This document shows, one piece after another, positions 17,157 through 26,090 of a stretch of 64,000 nt of DNA (position 1 is its first letter; each line of letters begins with the position of its first letter). The notes under the pieces are model-generated. The model saw nothing but the letters and a program-made list of their open reading frames with translations. It was not told the origin of the DNA and searched no databases. The stretch is taken from contig NZ_JXYH01000003.1 of NCBI RefSeq assembly GCF_001262635.1, positions 62,001 through 126,000 of the forward strand, written 5' to 3'. Source of the stretch: Aestuariivita boseongensis. Lineage in GTDB: Bacteria > Pseudomonadota > Alphaproteobacteria > Rhodobacterales > Rhodobacteraceae. Made by a program: the position numbers and the translations under genes.

Positions 17157-17971
17157 GGTTTGACGAATTTCGCGCCGGTCTCGCGGCGCGCCCCGCCAAC
17201 GGTGATCCGATTGACCCGCGGCGCGGCGCCCTGCGGGAACCCACCCCCGTTGGCCAGATCAGCCTTCAGCAATTCCAAAGGTTCCTGCAGAGACGTGCCC
17301 AGGGACACTTTCTGCCCCTCAACCTCGGCCTTTGCCGACACCACGGATACGATCTGCGGGCGTCCGTCCTCAAAACTGAAGACCGGTGCGCCAGAGGATC
17401 CGAAATCCACGTTGCACGACATCACCAGGATCCCCGATTGCCGGGCCATGACCGAACACACCTCCTGCAGGGACGGCGCCTCTGACCGGTCGTGCGCGTA
17501 AGAGACCACGCCAATCTCATCCCCCTTGCGCGGGCGCGGAGCGGTCTGGAACGGGATCACGGTTGTGTTGCGAATGGGCTGCTGCAGCTCAAGCAGTGCA
17601 ATGTCGAACCGCACTGCATCCGCCGAAACCGATGGGTCAAAAACATAATTCGGATGGATCACCGCGCGCCGCACATCGCGATATGCCGACGCGCGGCCAT
17701 TCCGCCACCCGGCCATGAACTGAATGCTGTCGGGCGACACCCGCGCCTTGCTGCGCGTGTCAAACAGGCAGTGGGCCGCCGTCAGAACCAGATCGGGCGC
17801 AATCAGCGCACCGGTGCAAAAGCCCTTACCGTTGATATCCAGACGCCCGACGGCCTCCCAGCCGCGACCGGCGTCGCTGGTCTCAAGGCTTTGCAATCCA
17901 CCGCTTTGCGCCACAGCGGCGCCCGCGCCAAAAACGCAAGCCAAAGCCAGAACCCAATCCCGTATCGCCAT
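17153..17971 (-). CDS. Secreted trypsin-like serine protease (copy A)
   Basis: 272 residues, the first gene of the tandem pair. It has a signal peptide, TAAHCLFD with the catalytic His, RFDIALLEL with the Asp, and FGSSGAPVF with the Ser. The opening after the signal (GLQSLETSDAGRGWEAVGRLD) parallels copy B, and the C-terminus RETGAKFVKP also matches. Four cysteines flank the active site as in other bacterial trypsins. Two coupled, similar but clearly diverged copies suggest different substrates or a heteromeric use; neither is testable from sequence. Confidence 0.83.
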   Translation of the reverse strand: MAIRDWVLALACVFGAGAAVAQSGGLQSLETSDAGRGWEAVGRLDINGKGFCTGALIAPDLVLTAAHCLFDTRSKARVSPDSIQFMAGWRNGRASAYRDVRRAVIHPNYVFDPSVSADAVRFDIALLELQQPIRNTTVIPFQTAPRPRKGDEIGVVSYAHDRSEAPSLQEVCSVMARQSGILVMSCNVDFGSSGAPVFSFEDGRPQIVSVVSAKAEVEGQKVSLGTSLQEPLELLKADLANGGGFPQGAAPRVNRITVGGARRETGAKFVKP

Positions 17972-18037
17972 ATCCTGCCTCCACTGTTGCCCCGGAAAAT
18001 AGCAACGGGCTTTGGCAAAAATGCGGCAACGACGCGG

Positions 18038-19360
18038 CTATCGCAGGATCGGCACCTCTGGCGCGCGTTTGCCCGGCGCGGTCATCGCAGGCGGCTGAGG
18101 GCCCCCTGTGGCCCAATCCAGCAGTTCGACCGTGTGCACGATCGGCACCTCGGTCCCTGACCCGATCTGCATCATGCAGCCGATATTGCCGGCAGCAATC
18201 ACATCGGGATTCTTGGCCTCCAGCGTATCGACCTTACGCTTTTTCAGCTGTTTCGAAATCTCAGGCTGCATCAGGTTATAAGTCCCCGCAGACCCACAGC
18301 ACAGGTGACTGTCGCGCGGCTCCACCACGGTGAAACCGGCCTTTTTCAACAGGTCTTTCGGATAGGTCTTGATCTGCTGTCCGTGCTGCAACGAACAGGC
18401 CGCGTGATAGGCAATCGTCAGCCCCTTATCCTCGCCGTCCGGCAGATCCAGCTTCATCAGCACTTCGCTGACATCCATGGCGATCTTCGACACACGCTCT
18501 GCATCCTTGGCCAGAGCCTCATTGCGGAACATATGCCCATAGTCCTTGACCGTAGTGCCACAGCCGCTGGTGTTGATGACAATCGCATCCAGCCCCTCGC
18601 CATCCATCTCGCGCGCCCAGGCCTTGATGTTCCTGGCCGCCGTCGCATGACTTTCCGAAGTCTTGCCCATGTGATGCGTCAGCGCCCCGCAGCACCCTGC
18701 GCCTTCGGCAACCACAACCTCACAGCCTAGCCGCGTCAGTAGACGAATGGTGGCATCGTTGATGTCCGTATTCAGCGCCTTCTGCGCGCAGCCCGTCATC
18801 AGCGCCACGCGCATCTTCTTCTCGGCTTTCGGCGCGAACCTCTGCGGATCGTCATTCCGGCTGACCGGAGGGATCGTCTTCGGCGCCATCTCCAGCATGG
18901 CCTTCAGTCGCGCATCCGGCATCAAAAAGGCAAAGGGTCGCCCGATCTTGGCCCCCAACAAGGCCACACGGAATCGCATCGGATAAGGCAGGATCTGCGC
19001 CAGGGTCCAACGCAACACACGCTCGAACAGCGGGCGTTTGTATTTGTTTTCAATGTATTCGCGCGCGTGATCGACCAGGTGCATGTAATGCACACCCGAC
19101 GGGCAGGTCGTCATACAGGCGAGGCAAGACAGGCAGCGGTCGATATGTTTGACCGTTTTCTCATCCGGCTCCCGCTCATTCTCAAGCATATCCTTGATCA
19201 GGTAAATCCGGCCCCGCGGGCTGTCGAGTTCGTCGCCCAGCACCTGATAGGTGGGGCAGGTCGCAGTACAAAACCCGCAATGCACGCAAGTCCGCAGGAT
19301 CTCGTTCGACCGGGCAATCCCGGGATCTTTCAGCTGATCTTCTGTAAATGTCGTCTGCAT
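18038..19360 (-). CDS. glcF: Glycolate oxidase iron-sulfur subunit
   Basis: 440 residues. Two 4Fe-4S clusters are bound by CVHCGFCTATCPTYQ and CLSCLACMTTCPSGVHY in the first 120 residues. The two CCG domains carry AEGAGCCGAL and HLCCGSAGTYNL. It takes electrons from GlcD/GlcE during glycolate oxidation to glyoxylate. The start MQTTFTEDQL at 19360 overlaps by 1 bp (TAATG) the stop of the upstream membrane-protein gene. It is last in the glcD-glcE-orf-glcF operon. Confidence 0.95.
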   Translation of the reverse strand: MQTTFTEDQLKDPGIARSNEILRTCVHCGFCTATCPTYQVLGDELDSPRGRIYLIKDMLENEREPDEKTVKHIDRCLSCLACMTTCPSGVHYMHLVDHAREYIENKYKRPLFERVLRWTLAQILPYPMRFRVALLGAKIGRPFAFLMPDARLKAMLEMAPKTIPPVSRNDDPQRFAPKAEKKMRVALMTGCAQKALNTDINDATIRLLTRLGCEVVVAEGAGCCGALTHHMGKTSESHATAARNIKAWAREMDGEGLDAIVINTSGCGTTVKDYGHMFRNEALAKDAERVSKIAMDVSEVLMKLDLPDGEDKGLTIAYHAACSLQHGQQIKTYPKDLLKKAGFTVVEPRDSHLCCGSAGTYNLMQPEISKQLKKRKVDTLEAKNPDVIAAGNIGCMMQIGSGTEVPIVHTVELLDWATGGPQPPAMTAPGKRAPEVPILR

Positions 19361-19707
19361 TACGCTGCCACCGCCCGTGCGATTAGAATTCCAAACCAGG
19401 GGATCGTCGCCCCCATGGCGGCCACCGCCGCCGTCCACCGTTTCGCGCCCGGTGTTCCGATCACCAGCCGCATCACATGTCCCATGACCGCCATCGACAG
19501 CACCCAGGACGCCCAAAGCAGAAAGGTCGCCAGCGCTGCAGGCAAACCGATCATCGGAGCCATGATCGCCAGAACCACCATGACCACGGTCGCCAGACCC
19601 AAAGGCCGGATGATCGACACGTCAGACGGCCGGCGCATCAGCGAAAGCACGATCAGAGGGCCAACCGCAAAGGCCAGAACGAAAGTAATCAGGAAAGACA
19701 CAGGCAT
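19360..19707 (-). CDS. Small membrane protein within the glc operon
   Basis: 115 residues with four hydrophobic helices, little else, and a conserved-looking PLIVLSLMRRPSDVSIIRPLG loop. It starts 3 bp after the glcE stop and overlaps glcF by 1 bp, so it is translated as part of the glycolate oxidase operon. It could anchor the oxidase to the membrane or move its substrate or product, but that is only inferred from position. No family is recognised. Confidence 0.7.
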   Translation of the reverse strand: MPVSFLITFVLAFAVGPLIVLSLMRRPSDVSIIRPLGLATVVMVVLAIMAPMIGLPAALATFLLWASWVLSMAVMGHVMRLVIGTPGAKRWTAAVAAMGATIPWFGILIARAVAA

Positions 19708-19710
19708 GGC

Positions 19711-20823
19711 TTACCCCATCAGCCCGGCATTCAGCAGGCCCTTCGGATCGAACCTTGCACGCAATCCGGCACTGATCGCGGCCACCGGTGCGGGTTCGGG
19801 TTGGAACATGCCCAGCGCGGCGCGCGTGCCGGCATCGGCACGCACCAGGGTGGCGTGGCCGTCAAACGCGCCCAGCTTGGCGCGCAGATCCGTACCCCTG
19901 GGCATCAGCGCCCAGATCAGCCCGCCGCCCCAGTCGAACATAACGTCCAACGCCTCAAGCCGCGCCGCAATCGCGGGCCCATCCGTGGGCTTGACCGAAA
20001 TCCGCCAGACATCACCATCGACCCCATGCATACGGGTGACATCGCGGATGGCCTGCCAAGCGACCGCGGATGCGTCGGATGCCTCCACAGTGACCTCGCC
20101 GAAATCTTTCAACACGTCCTGCAGCTGCCCCGCGCGATATGCCACGCTATCGGTAAATCCCTCGACCCGCACCAGCACCTGACCGTCTGCCGGAACATAG
20201 GCCGCCCCGGTCACGTCATAAGGCGATCCCAGCGCCGCAGACATCGCCCGCACCGCACTGTCATCATCGGCAGGCGCGTGCACGATCACAGTGGCCAGCG
20301 CTTCGGGCTTCGGCAGCACCTTCAACGAAACTTCCGTCAAAACGCCCAGAGTCCCCCGCGCGCCCGACATCAGCTTGACCAGATCATAGCCCGTGACGTT
20401 CTTCATCACCCGACCACCATTCTTGATGATCTGCCCGGCCCCATCCACATATCGCACGCCCAGCGCAAAATCGCGGCAGGCCCCCACGGATATCCGACGC
20501 GGCCCCGAGACATTCGCGGCCACCACACCACCAATCGTGGGTTCTCCGCTTGTGCCCAGAAGACCGCGATAATCCATCGGTTCGAATGCCAGACGCTGAT
20601 TTTCCGCATCCAGCGCAGCCTCAACCTCGGCCAGGGTGGTGCCCGCCTGCGCCACGATGGTCAGCGCGCCCGGCTCATAAAGCGTGATACCGCTCAGCCC
20701 TAGGGTCGTCAGCACCACACCGTCGGGCGTCATGCCTTTCGTTCCACCGCCCTGCACCGCAAGCGGCTCTGACGTTCCGGCGACGATCTCGGCCAGCTCG
20801 GCCTCTGTCTCAGGTCTCAGCAT
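19711..20823 (-). CDS. glcE: Glycolate oxidase FAD-binding subunit
   Basis: 370 residues, a short relative of GlcD. The FAD-binding PCMH segment is visible as LAVQGGGTKG and GEPTIGGVVAANVSGPRR in the first 130 residues, with RDFALGVRYVDGAGQIIKNGGRVMKNVTGYDLVKL. It forms the glycolate oxidase complex with GlcD and GlcF, feeding electrons to quinone. It sits 62 bp downstream of glcD; that gap contains a GC-rich repeat hairpin. Confidence 0.93.
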   Translation of the reverse strand: MLRPETEAELAEIVAGTSEPLAVQGGGTKGMTPDGVVLTTLGLSGITLYEPGALTIVAQAGTTLAEVEAALDAENQRLAFEPMDYRGLLGTSGEPTIGGVVAANVSGPRRISVGACRDFALGVRYVDGAGQIIKNGGRVMKNVTGYDLVKLMSGARGTLGVLTEVSLKVLPKPEALATVIVHAPADDDSAVRAMSAALGSPYDVTGAAYVPADGQVLVRVEGFTDSVAYRAGQLQDVLKDFGEVTVEASDASAVAWQAIRDVTRMHGVDGDVWRISVKPTDGPAIAARLEALDVMFDWGGGLIWALMPRGTDLRAKLGAFDGHATLVRADAGTRAALGMFQPEPAPVAAISAGLRARFDPKGLLNAGLMG

Positions 20824-20870
20824 ATTCTTCTCTTTTCAAATACCGGCGGGGGTGAGCCGCACAAGCGGCG

Positions 20871-20886
20871 AGGGGGCTGGCCCCCT
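20871..20886. repeat. GC hairpin repeat between glcD and glcE
   Basis: AGGGGG-CTGG-CCCCCT ends at the glcD stop codon. Together with the upstream-lying TTTTCAAATACCGGCGGGGG (20833-20852) it resembles the segment at 61733-61777, where TTTCCAAATACATCCGGGGA is followed by a similar hairpin. This looks like a second dispersed intergenic repeat family, here inside an operon. Confidence 0.5.
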
Positions 20887-22334
20887 TATTCCGCAGCAAT
20901 GGCCTGCGCGCGCCGCGTTTCACTTTCAGACAGCGGGAAAACCTTGGCGGGGTTAAGCAACCAGGCCGGATCGAACACGTCCTTCACGGCCATCTGCGCC
21001 TCCAGGTCCTCGGCCGTGTATTGCACCAGCATCAGATCGCGCTTCTCGATCCCCACACCGTGCTCTCCGGTCAGGCAGCCGCCTGCCTCAACGCACAGCT
21101 TCAGGATCTCGGCCCCGAAGGCCTCGCAGGTTTCCAGATCACCGGGCTTGTTGGCATCGAACAGGATCAGCGGGTGCATATTGCCATCGCCCGCATGGAA
21201 CACATTGGCCACATCCAGGCCGAACTCCTTGGACATCTCGCCAATCCGGCGCAGCACGTAAGGCAACGAGGACACCGGGATCGTCCCATCCAGACACATG
21301 TAATCGTTGATCTGCCCCATCGCCCCGAAGGCCGATTTCCGGCCCAGCCAGATACGGCCGGCCTCATCGGCATCGGCAGCCTCGCGCAGTTCAACCGGGT
21401 TGTGCTTCTGCGCAATCTGCTTGATCAGACCCAGTTGCATGTCGATTTCGGCGTCCGAGCCTTCGACCTCAACGATCAAGAGCGCCTCACACATCGGATA
21501 GCCCGCCTTGGCGAAGGCCTCACACGCCTCGATACAGGGGCGGTCCATGAACTCGATCGCCACCGGCAACACACCCGCCTTGATGATGTCCGACACTACG
21601 GCACCGGCCGTTTCATTGCTGTCATAACCCATTAACACAGGCCGCGCGCCTTCGGGCTTGCGCAGGATCCGCAGAGTGGCTTCCGTCACCACACCCAACT
21701 GCCCCTCGGACCCGCAAATGACGCCCAGCAGGTCCAGACCACCGGCATCCAGATAGGCGCCCCCGATCTCCACCACAGTGCCATCCATCATCACCATGGT
21801 GACACCCAGAAGGTTGTTCGTCGTCACCCCGTATTTCAGACAATGCGCCCCGCCCGAATTCATTGCGATGTTCCCGGCAATCGCACAGGCCAGTTGGCTG
21901 GACGGATCGGGCGCATAAAAGAACGCTTCTTCCTCAACAGCCCCCGTCACGCTCAGGTTGGTGCGGCCCGTCTGCACCCGAATGATCCGGTTCTCGTAAT
22001 CCGTCTCCAGCACATCATTCATCCGCGCCACGCCCAGGATCACGCAATCGGCCGTGGGCAGCGCACCGCCTGCCAGCGACGTACCCGACCCGCGCGGCAC
22101 CACCGGCACGCCTTCTTCGTGGCAGATGCGCAAAATATCCGACACTTCCTGGGTCGAGGACGGCAAGACCGCCGCCATCGGAGGGCATTTATACGCCGTC
22201 AACGCATCGCATTCATATGCGCGCGTCTCGGCCTCATCATGGATGACGGCGTCTTTGGGAAGAACCGACTGCAACCGTTCGACCACACGGGCCTTACGCG
22301 CCAAAATCGCCGGGTTCGGGGCGGGCATTTCCAT
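20886..22334 (-). CDS. glcD: Glycolate oxidase subunit GlcD
   Basis: FAD-dependent catalytic subunit, 482 residues. The FAD/PCMH fold is shown by VVPRGSGTSLAGGALP, PSSQLACAIAGNIAMNSGG and the C-terminal HAGDGNMHPLILFD and TGEHGVGIEKRDLM motifs. It oxidises glycolate (and some D-2-hydroxy acids) to the keto acid, useful where phytoplankton excrete glycolate. Start at 22334 (MEMPAPNP) is set by GGAGGAGA about 6 nt upstream. It is first in the operon, behind a perfect dyad at 22361-22379. Confidence 0.95.
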   Translation of the reverse strand: MEMPAPNPAILARKARVVERLQSVLPKDAVIHDEAETRAYECDALTAYKCPPMAAVLPSSTQEVSDILRICHEEGVPVVPRGSGTSLAGGALPTADCVILGVARMNDVLETDYENRIIRVQTGRTNLSVTGAVEEEAFFYAPDPSSQLACAIAGNIAMNSGGAHCLKYGVTTNNLLGVTMVMMDGTVVEIGGAYLDAGGLDLLGVICGSEGQLGVVTEATLRILRKPEGARPVLMGYDSNETAGAVVSDIIKAGVLPVAIEFMDRPCIEACEAFAKAGYPMCEALLIVEVEGSDAEIDMQLGLIKQIAQKHNPVELREAADADEAGRIWLGRKSAFGAMGQINDYMCLDGTIPVSSLPYVLRRIGEMSKEFGLDVANVFHAGDGNMHPLILFDANKPGDLETCEAFGAEILKLCVEAGGCLTGEHGVGIEKRDLMLVQYTAEDLEAQMAVKDVFDPAWLLNPAKVFPLSESETRRAQAIAAE

Positions 22335-22360
22335 CGGCGTCTCCTCCAAACAACGCAAAC

Positions 22361-22379
22361 TGGTAAAAATATATTACCA
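22361..22379. promoter_or_regulatory. Candidate operator for the glc operon
   Basis: TGGTAA-AAATATA-TTACCA, a perfect 6-7-6 dyad 27 bp upstream of the glcD start in a locally AT-rich patch. TGGT/ACCA half-sites are used by FadR-subfamily GntR regulators such as GlcC, though their usual spacing is shorter. No regulator gene is adjacent. The position fits a repressor site over the promoter. Confidence 0.45.
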
Positions 22380-22459
22380 ATTTCGCGATCTGACAAGCGA
22401 TTCTGCCACGCACAGGAAAGTGACACCCGCCATTCTCAGCTATGAGATAGGCTGAGACG

Positions 22460-22810
22460 ATGAAATATCTCCTCCCTCTCCTCCTGCTGGCCAGCCCGGC
22501 GCTTGCCGATCCCGTCACCATAAACCGGGTGGAGGCGACCCCCACCGGCACCACCTGGCGCTTTGACGTGACCGTAACCCACCCTGATACGGGCTGGGAC
22601 CACTATGCCGATGGGTGGCGCGTGCTGGATATGGAGGGCAACGAACTGGGCTTGCGCGTCCTCTATCACCCGCATGTGGACGAACAGCCCTTCACCCGGT
22701 CGCTGTCAGGCGTGACCATTCCATCAGGCCTGACCGAGGTTCAGATCGAGGCGCGCTGCTCCGTGGACGGCTGGACAACCCGGAAGGTGGTGGATTTGCC
22801 AGGGCGCTGA
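22460..22810 (+). CDS. Small exported protein, function unknown
   Basis: 116 residues with a clear signal peptide (MKYLLPLLLLASPALA-DP). The mature part is a single beta-rich domain of about 98 residues containing WRFDVTVTHPDTGWDHYADGW, LYHPHVDEQPFTRSL and a C-terminal CSVDGWTTRKVVDLPG. One cysteine, no recognised catalytic motif. It is divergent from glcD (125 bp gap). Conserved-domain searches would be needed to name it. Confidence 0.6.
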   Translation: MKYLLPLLLLASPALADPVTINRVEATPTGTTWRFDVTVTHPDTGWDHYADGWRVLDMEGNELGLRVLYHPHVDEQPFTRSLSGVTIPSGLTEVQIEARCSVDGWTTRKVVDLPGR

Positions 22811-22893
22811 TTTCTGGCATCTGCGCAAACCGCGCTGCGCCAGACCGCAGAACGGCGATCCAGCTTCGCCCCAGCACGGTGCAGGCACGTAAC

Positions 22894-22917
22894 TGACAAC
22901 CGCTTCTTCCGTTGTCA
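22894..22917. promoter_or_regulatory. Dyad upstream of the DASS transporter gene
   Basis: TGACAAC-N10-GTTGTCA, a perfect 7-bp inverted repeat 29 bp before the transporter start. It could be an operator or a short hairpin in the leader. No regulator gene is adjacent. Confidence 0.4.
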
Positions 22918-22945
22918 CTGACGCAGCAACTGCTACGCTTTTCCA

Positions 22946-24331
22946 ATGAGAAGCAGATCACTCATAATTGTGATGGGATTGGCGCTCTTGCTTGCTCCTT
23001 TGGTTCTGCCAGCCCCCGGTCGAATGACCGAGCTTGAGTGGCGTGCATTGGGGCTGGCTCTGGTGATGGCGCTTTGGTGGCTGACCGAAGCGATTCCACT
23101 TCCGGCAACAGCACTTCTTCCTCTGGCAGTCGCGCCGCTTACCGGTATTGCCTCGCTCGAAGACGTAGCAACCTCCTACAGCCATCCGCTTATCATTCTT
23201 TTCCTCGGGGGATTTCTTATCGCGAAATCGATCGAGAAATCAGGTCTGCACAAGAGACTGGCAGGGACATTGCTTGGTCTGGCCGGAACGAGCCCGCGCA
23301 GAGTTCTCGGTGCCATTATGCTGTGCACGGCTTTCCTGAGCCTTTGGATCAGCAACACAGCCTCGGCAATGGTCGTCGCGCCGATCGCCGCCGCGATCTC
23401 AAGCTCCCAGAGCGATCGATTGGGCTTCGGCACTGCCCTCATGCTTGGCGTGGCATTTTCGGCAACCATCGGAGGGATGGGATCGCTGATCGGCACGCCG
23501 CCAAATGCGATATTCGCCGCTTTTGTCAGCGATGAATACGGGGTGAACGTAGGCTTTGCGCAATGGGCGGCGCTTGGTATTCCGGTCGCACTGGTACTTC
23601 TGATTGCAGCCTGGATCATCCTCACATGGATCACACCCGGAGTACCGACAGAAGCGCTTTCAACATCCTTCGGGACGCAAGGATCGCCAATGCAACCATC
23701 AGAGCGTCGCGTCGCGTTCGTGGCCGGGCTCACAGCACTTGCGTGGCTTTCCCGACCGTTGATCGAATGGCTGTTGCCCTCGGTTCCAATCTCCGACGCA
23801 GGTATCGCAATGATGGCGGCACTGGCCCTGTTCATCTTGCCTGACGGAAACGACGGCAGACTGCTTGATTGGAATACTGCAGCGTCATTGCGTTGGGATG
23901 TTCTGATCCTCTTTGGCGGTGGCCTGGCGCTGGCCAGCATTATCGAAGGAAATGGTCTGGCAAGTTTGGTGGCTGAAAACCTTCGCGCGACAACGTACGT
24001 TTCCGAGCTTGCTCTTCTTTTCATAATCGCGGCGCTCATTGTCTACATCGGAGAGGTTGCAAGCAATACCGCGATGGCCGCAATCTTTCTGCCGATTGCA
24101 GGGGCCGTGGCGATGAACCTTGGAGTTGACCCGGTCGCCTTTCTTGTTCCGATAGCTTTGGCGGCATCAATCGGATTCATGCTTCCCGTGGCCACTCCGC
24201 CGAACGCGATCGTTTTTGCCGACCCGTCGGTAACCCGACTGGATATGCTGCGTGCTGGCGCACCATTGGACGTGATCGCGTTACTGATAGCTGTCGGCGC
24301 AAGCGCGTTTCTTGCTCCCGTCCTGTTCTAG
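22946..24331 (+). CDS. DASS/SLC13-family sodium-coupled anion transporter
   Basis: 461 residues, about 11-12 membrane helices. Both sodium-binding signatures are present: SNTAS in the first half and SNTAM in the second, with the re-entrant-loop motifs GTPPNAIF and ATPPNAIVF. Family members import dicarboxylates, citrate or sulfate. WLTEAIPLPATALLPL near the N-terminus is also characteristic. The codon use is visibly richer in A/T at third positions than glcD or rlmH on either side, hinting at acquisition. It stands alone. Confidence 0.85.
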   Translation: MRSRSLIIVMGLALLLAPLVLPAPGRMTELEWRALGLALVMALWWLTEAIPLPATALLPLAVAPLTGIASLEDVATSYSHPLIILFLGGFLIAKSIEKSGLHKRLAGTLLGLAGTSPRRVLGAIMLCTAFLSLWISNTASAMVVAPIAAAISSSQSDRLGFGTALMLGVAFSATIGGMGSLIGTPPNAIFAAFVSDEYGVNVGFAQWAALGIPVALVLLIAAWIILTWITPGVPTEALSTSFGTQGSPMQPSERRVAFVAGLTALAWLSRPLIEWLLPSVPISDAGIAMMAALALFILPDGNDGRLLDWNTAASLRWDVLILFGGGLALASIIEGNGLASLVAENLRATTYVSELALLFIIAALIVYIGEVASNTAMAAIFLPIAGAVAMNLGVDPVAFLVPIALAASIGFMLPVATPPNAIVFADPSVTRLDMLRAGAPLDVIALLIAVGASAFLAPVLF

Positions 24332-24421
24332 CGAACGAAAGTTGCGTCTCTGATCTCGTGGTTTCCGCTTAGGGCTTAACCCCGCCCCGCCCTGCGTCCC
24401 CCGTCCGGATCGCGACCGCCT

Positions 24422-24892
24422 TTACACCCGGTGGTAAGGGCTCCCCGCCAGAATGGACGCCGCGCGATAAAGCTGCTCGCTCAGCATTACCCGTGCCAGC
24501 ATGTGGGGCCAGACCATCTTTCCGAAACTCAGAAGCTGGTCGGCTTCTGCGCGGAATTCAGGCGCAAGGCCGTCTGCGCCGCCAATCACGAAGGCCACGT
24601 CGCCGCGGCCGTCATCGCGCCACCGCGCCAGCAGATCCGCGAAGTCGGGCGAGGACATCGCCTTGCCGCGTTCGTCCAGCGCGCAGATCACCGCACCGCG
24701 CGGCACGGCTGCGCGCAGCAGATCGGCCTCCGCCTGCTTGCCGCCACCTTTACGGTCTTCCACCTCGACCACGCGCAGCGGGCCAAGGCCCAAGGCCCGG
24801 CCCGTCCGGTCAAAGCGGGTCACATAATCGTCAATCAGGGATTTTTCCGGGCCGGCGCGCAAACGTCCGACCGCGCAAAGATGGATGCGCAT
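24422..24892 (-). CDS. rlmH: 23S rRNA (pseudouridine1915-N3)-methyltransferase
   Basis: SPOUT-class methyltransferase, 156 residues, methylating pseudouridine 1915 in helix 69 of 23S rRNA. Conserved knot motifs FVIGGADGL, LSFGKMVWPH and RVMLSEQLYRAASILAGSPYHR are all present, the last forming the C-terminal end as usual. It follows rsfS by 40 bp on the same strand, a common ribosome-maturation pairing. Confidence 0.95.
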   Translation of the reverse strand: MRIHLCAVGRLRAGPEKSLIDDYVTRFDRTGRALGLGPLRVVEVEDRKGGGKQAEADLLRAAVPRGAVICALDERGKAMSSPDFADLLARWRDDGRGDVAFVIGGADGLAPEFRAEADQLLSFGKMVWPHMLARVMLSEQLYRAASILAGSPYHRV

Positions 24893-24932
24893 ATCGCGTC
24901 CTTGTTCCCGCGCAGCGCGCGGGGTACTCCGC

Positions 24933-25391
24933 TCAGTTCGCCTGAGCGGTTGCTGGCACCCACATCTTTTCCAGCTGATAGAATTCGCGCACTTCCGGGC
25001 GGAAGATATGAACGATCACATCGCCCGTATCGATCAGCACCCAGTCGCCGGCATCCTTGCCTTCGACCCGCGACAGCCGGCCGAACTCGGTTTTCAGACG
25101 ATCCACCAGCTTTTCGGCGATGGCCGAAACCTGCCGGGTCGACCGCCCGGAACAGATCACCATGTAATCGCCAATGGCGGATTTGCCGCGCAGATCGATC
25201 TCAACGATCTCTTCGGCTTTGTCGTCAGAAAGTTGCGAAAGGATTGTCGCCAGCAGCGTCTCGCTGGTGGGTTGGGCTGGGCCTGCACCGCTATGAGAGG
25301 CCCGATCATCAGCAGCCTGTGCCGCCTCTGCATGGATTGACAGAACAATGTCCTCCTTTGCTGCGCGTCGGGATGATCCCGCGCTGTCCAT
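24933..25391 (-). CDS. rsfS: Ribosomal silencing factor RsfS
   Basis: Binds uL14 on the 50S subunit and blocks subunit joining under nutrient limitation. 152 residues; the conserved domain begins at about residue 45 with LSDDKAEEIVEIDLRGKS and DYMVICSGRSTRQVSAIAEKL, ending with DTGDVIVHIFRPEVREFYQLEKMW. The N-terminal 40 residues are variable, and no good ribosome-binding site is seen before the ATG at 25391, so the true start may be internal. Confidence 0.92.
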   Translation of the reverse strand: MDSAGSSRRAAKEDIVLSIHAEAAQAADDRASHSGAGPAQPTSETLLATILSQLSDDKAEEIVEIDLRGKSAIGDYMVICSGRSTRQVSAIAEKLVDRLKTEFGRLSRVEGKDAGDWVLIDTGDVIVHIFRPEVREFYQLEKMWVPATAQAN

Positions 25392-25535
25392 AAGACAAAT
25401 CTAGCAAGACACGCATGACATTTCAATGAAACTGCACGCACTGTTTCCAACACCGCGCCAATAGCAGCGAATTGTTGCCCCAAGGCGTGCTGCGCCCTAA
25501 CCTTCCCGGTCTGTGTAACGATTATCGGGGGAAAC

Positions 25536-26090
25536 GTGCGGCATTTTCCGGTGCTTGGCTGTCTGGCGATCATCGCCGCGCTGTTCGGCGCGTCCAGGGA
25601 TGCGGCGGCCCAGCCGATCGACCGCTGGCATTACATCGACGCCGAAAGCGTGCTTCACGCCCCGCGCGTGGACGGGCTGCAGGGCGCGGGCATCATCCAG
25701 AACGACGCGATCTTCGCCATGCTTTACCTGGGCCTGCCCGAGGAAAACGGCGTGATTTCAATCGTGCTGCCCACACCCGAGCCCGCGGCAGAGCTCAAGT
25801 CGACCCTGGTCTCCACCCGCGGCCAGCGTTTCGAACGCGTGCTGCGCGCCGAAGATCTGGACATCGTCCGCACCAGCGACAGCTCGCACGCCTATTCCTT
25901 CCCGATCTCGGCCATCGACATCGACCTGTTCAAACGTGCGCAGACCTGGATGCTGACCATTGGCGACACCACATGGCCCGTGACCCTGCGCGGCAGCCGC
26001 AAGGCCATCGAAGAGGCCGAACGCCGGCATATGTCCCTTTTCAAAAGCCTCGCGACCGCCCCGGCCGGCAAACTCGCCGTTTCGGATTAA
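25536..26090 (+). CDS. Exported protein, function unknown
   Basis: 184 residues from a GTG at 25536 behind GGGGGAAA. A signal peptide runs to about residue 25 (AAA-QPID). The mature protein has no cysteine cluster or recognised enzymatic motif; a segment with GVISIVLPTPEPAAELKSTL suggests beta structure. Its stop overlaps the stop of the converging mscS gene by 4 bp. Function cannot be named. Confidence 0.6.
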   Translation: MRHFPVLGCLAIIAALFGASRDAAAQPIDRWHYIDAESVLHAPRVDGLQGAGIIQNDAIFAMLYLGLPEENGVISIVLPTPEPAAELKSTLVSTRGQRFERVLRAEDLDIVRTSDSSHAYSFPISAIDIDLFKRAQTWMLTIGDTTWPVTLRGSRKAIEEAERRHMSLFKSLATAPAGKLAVSD

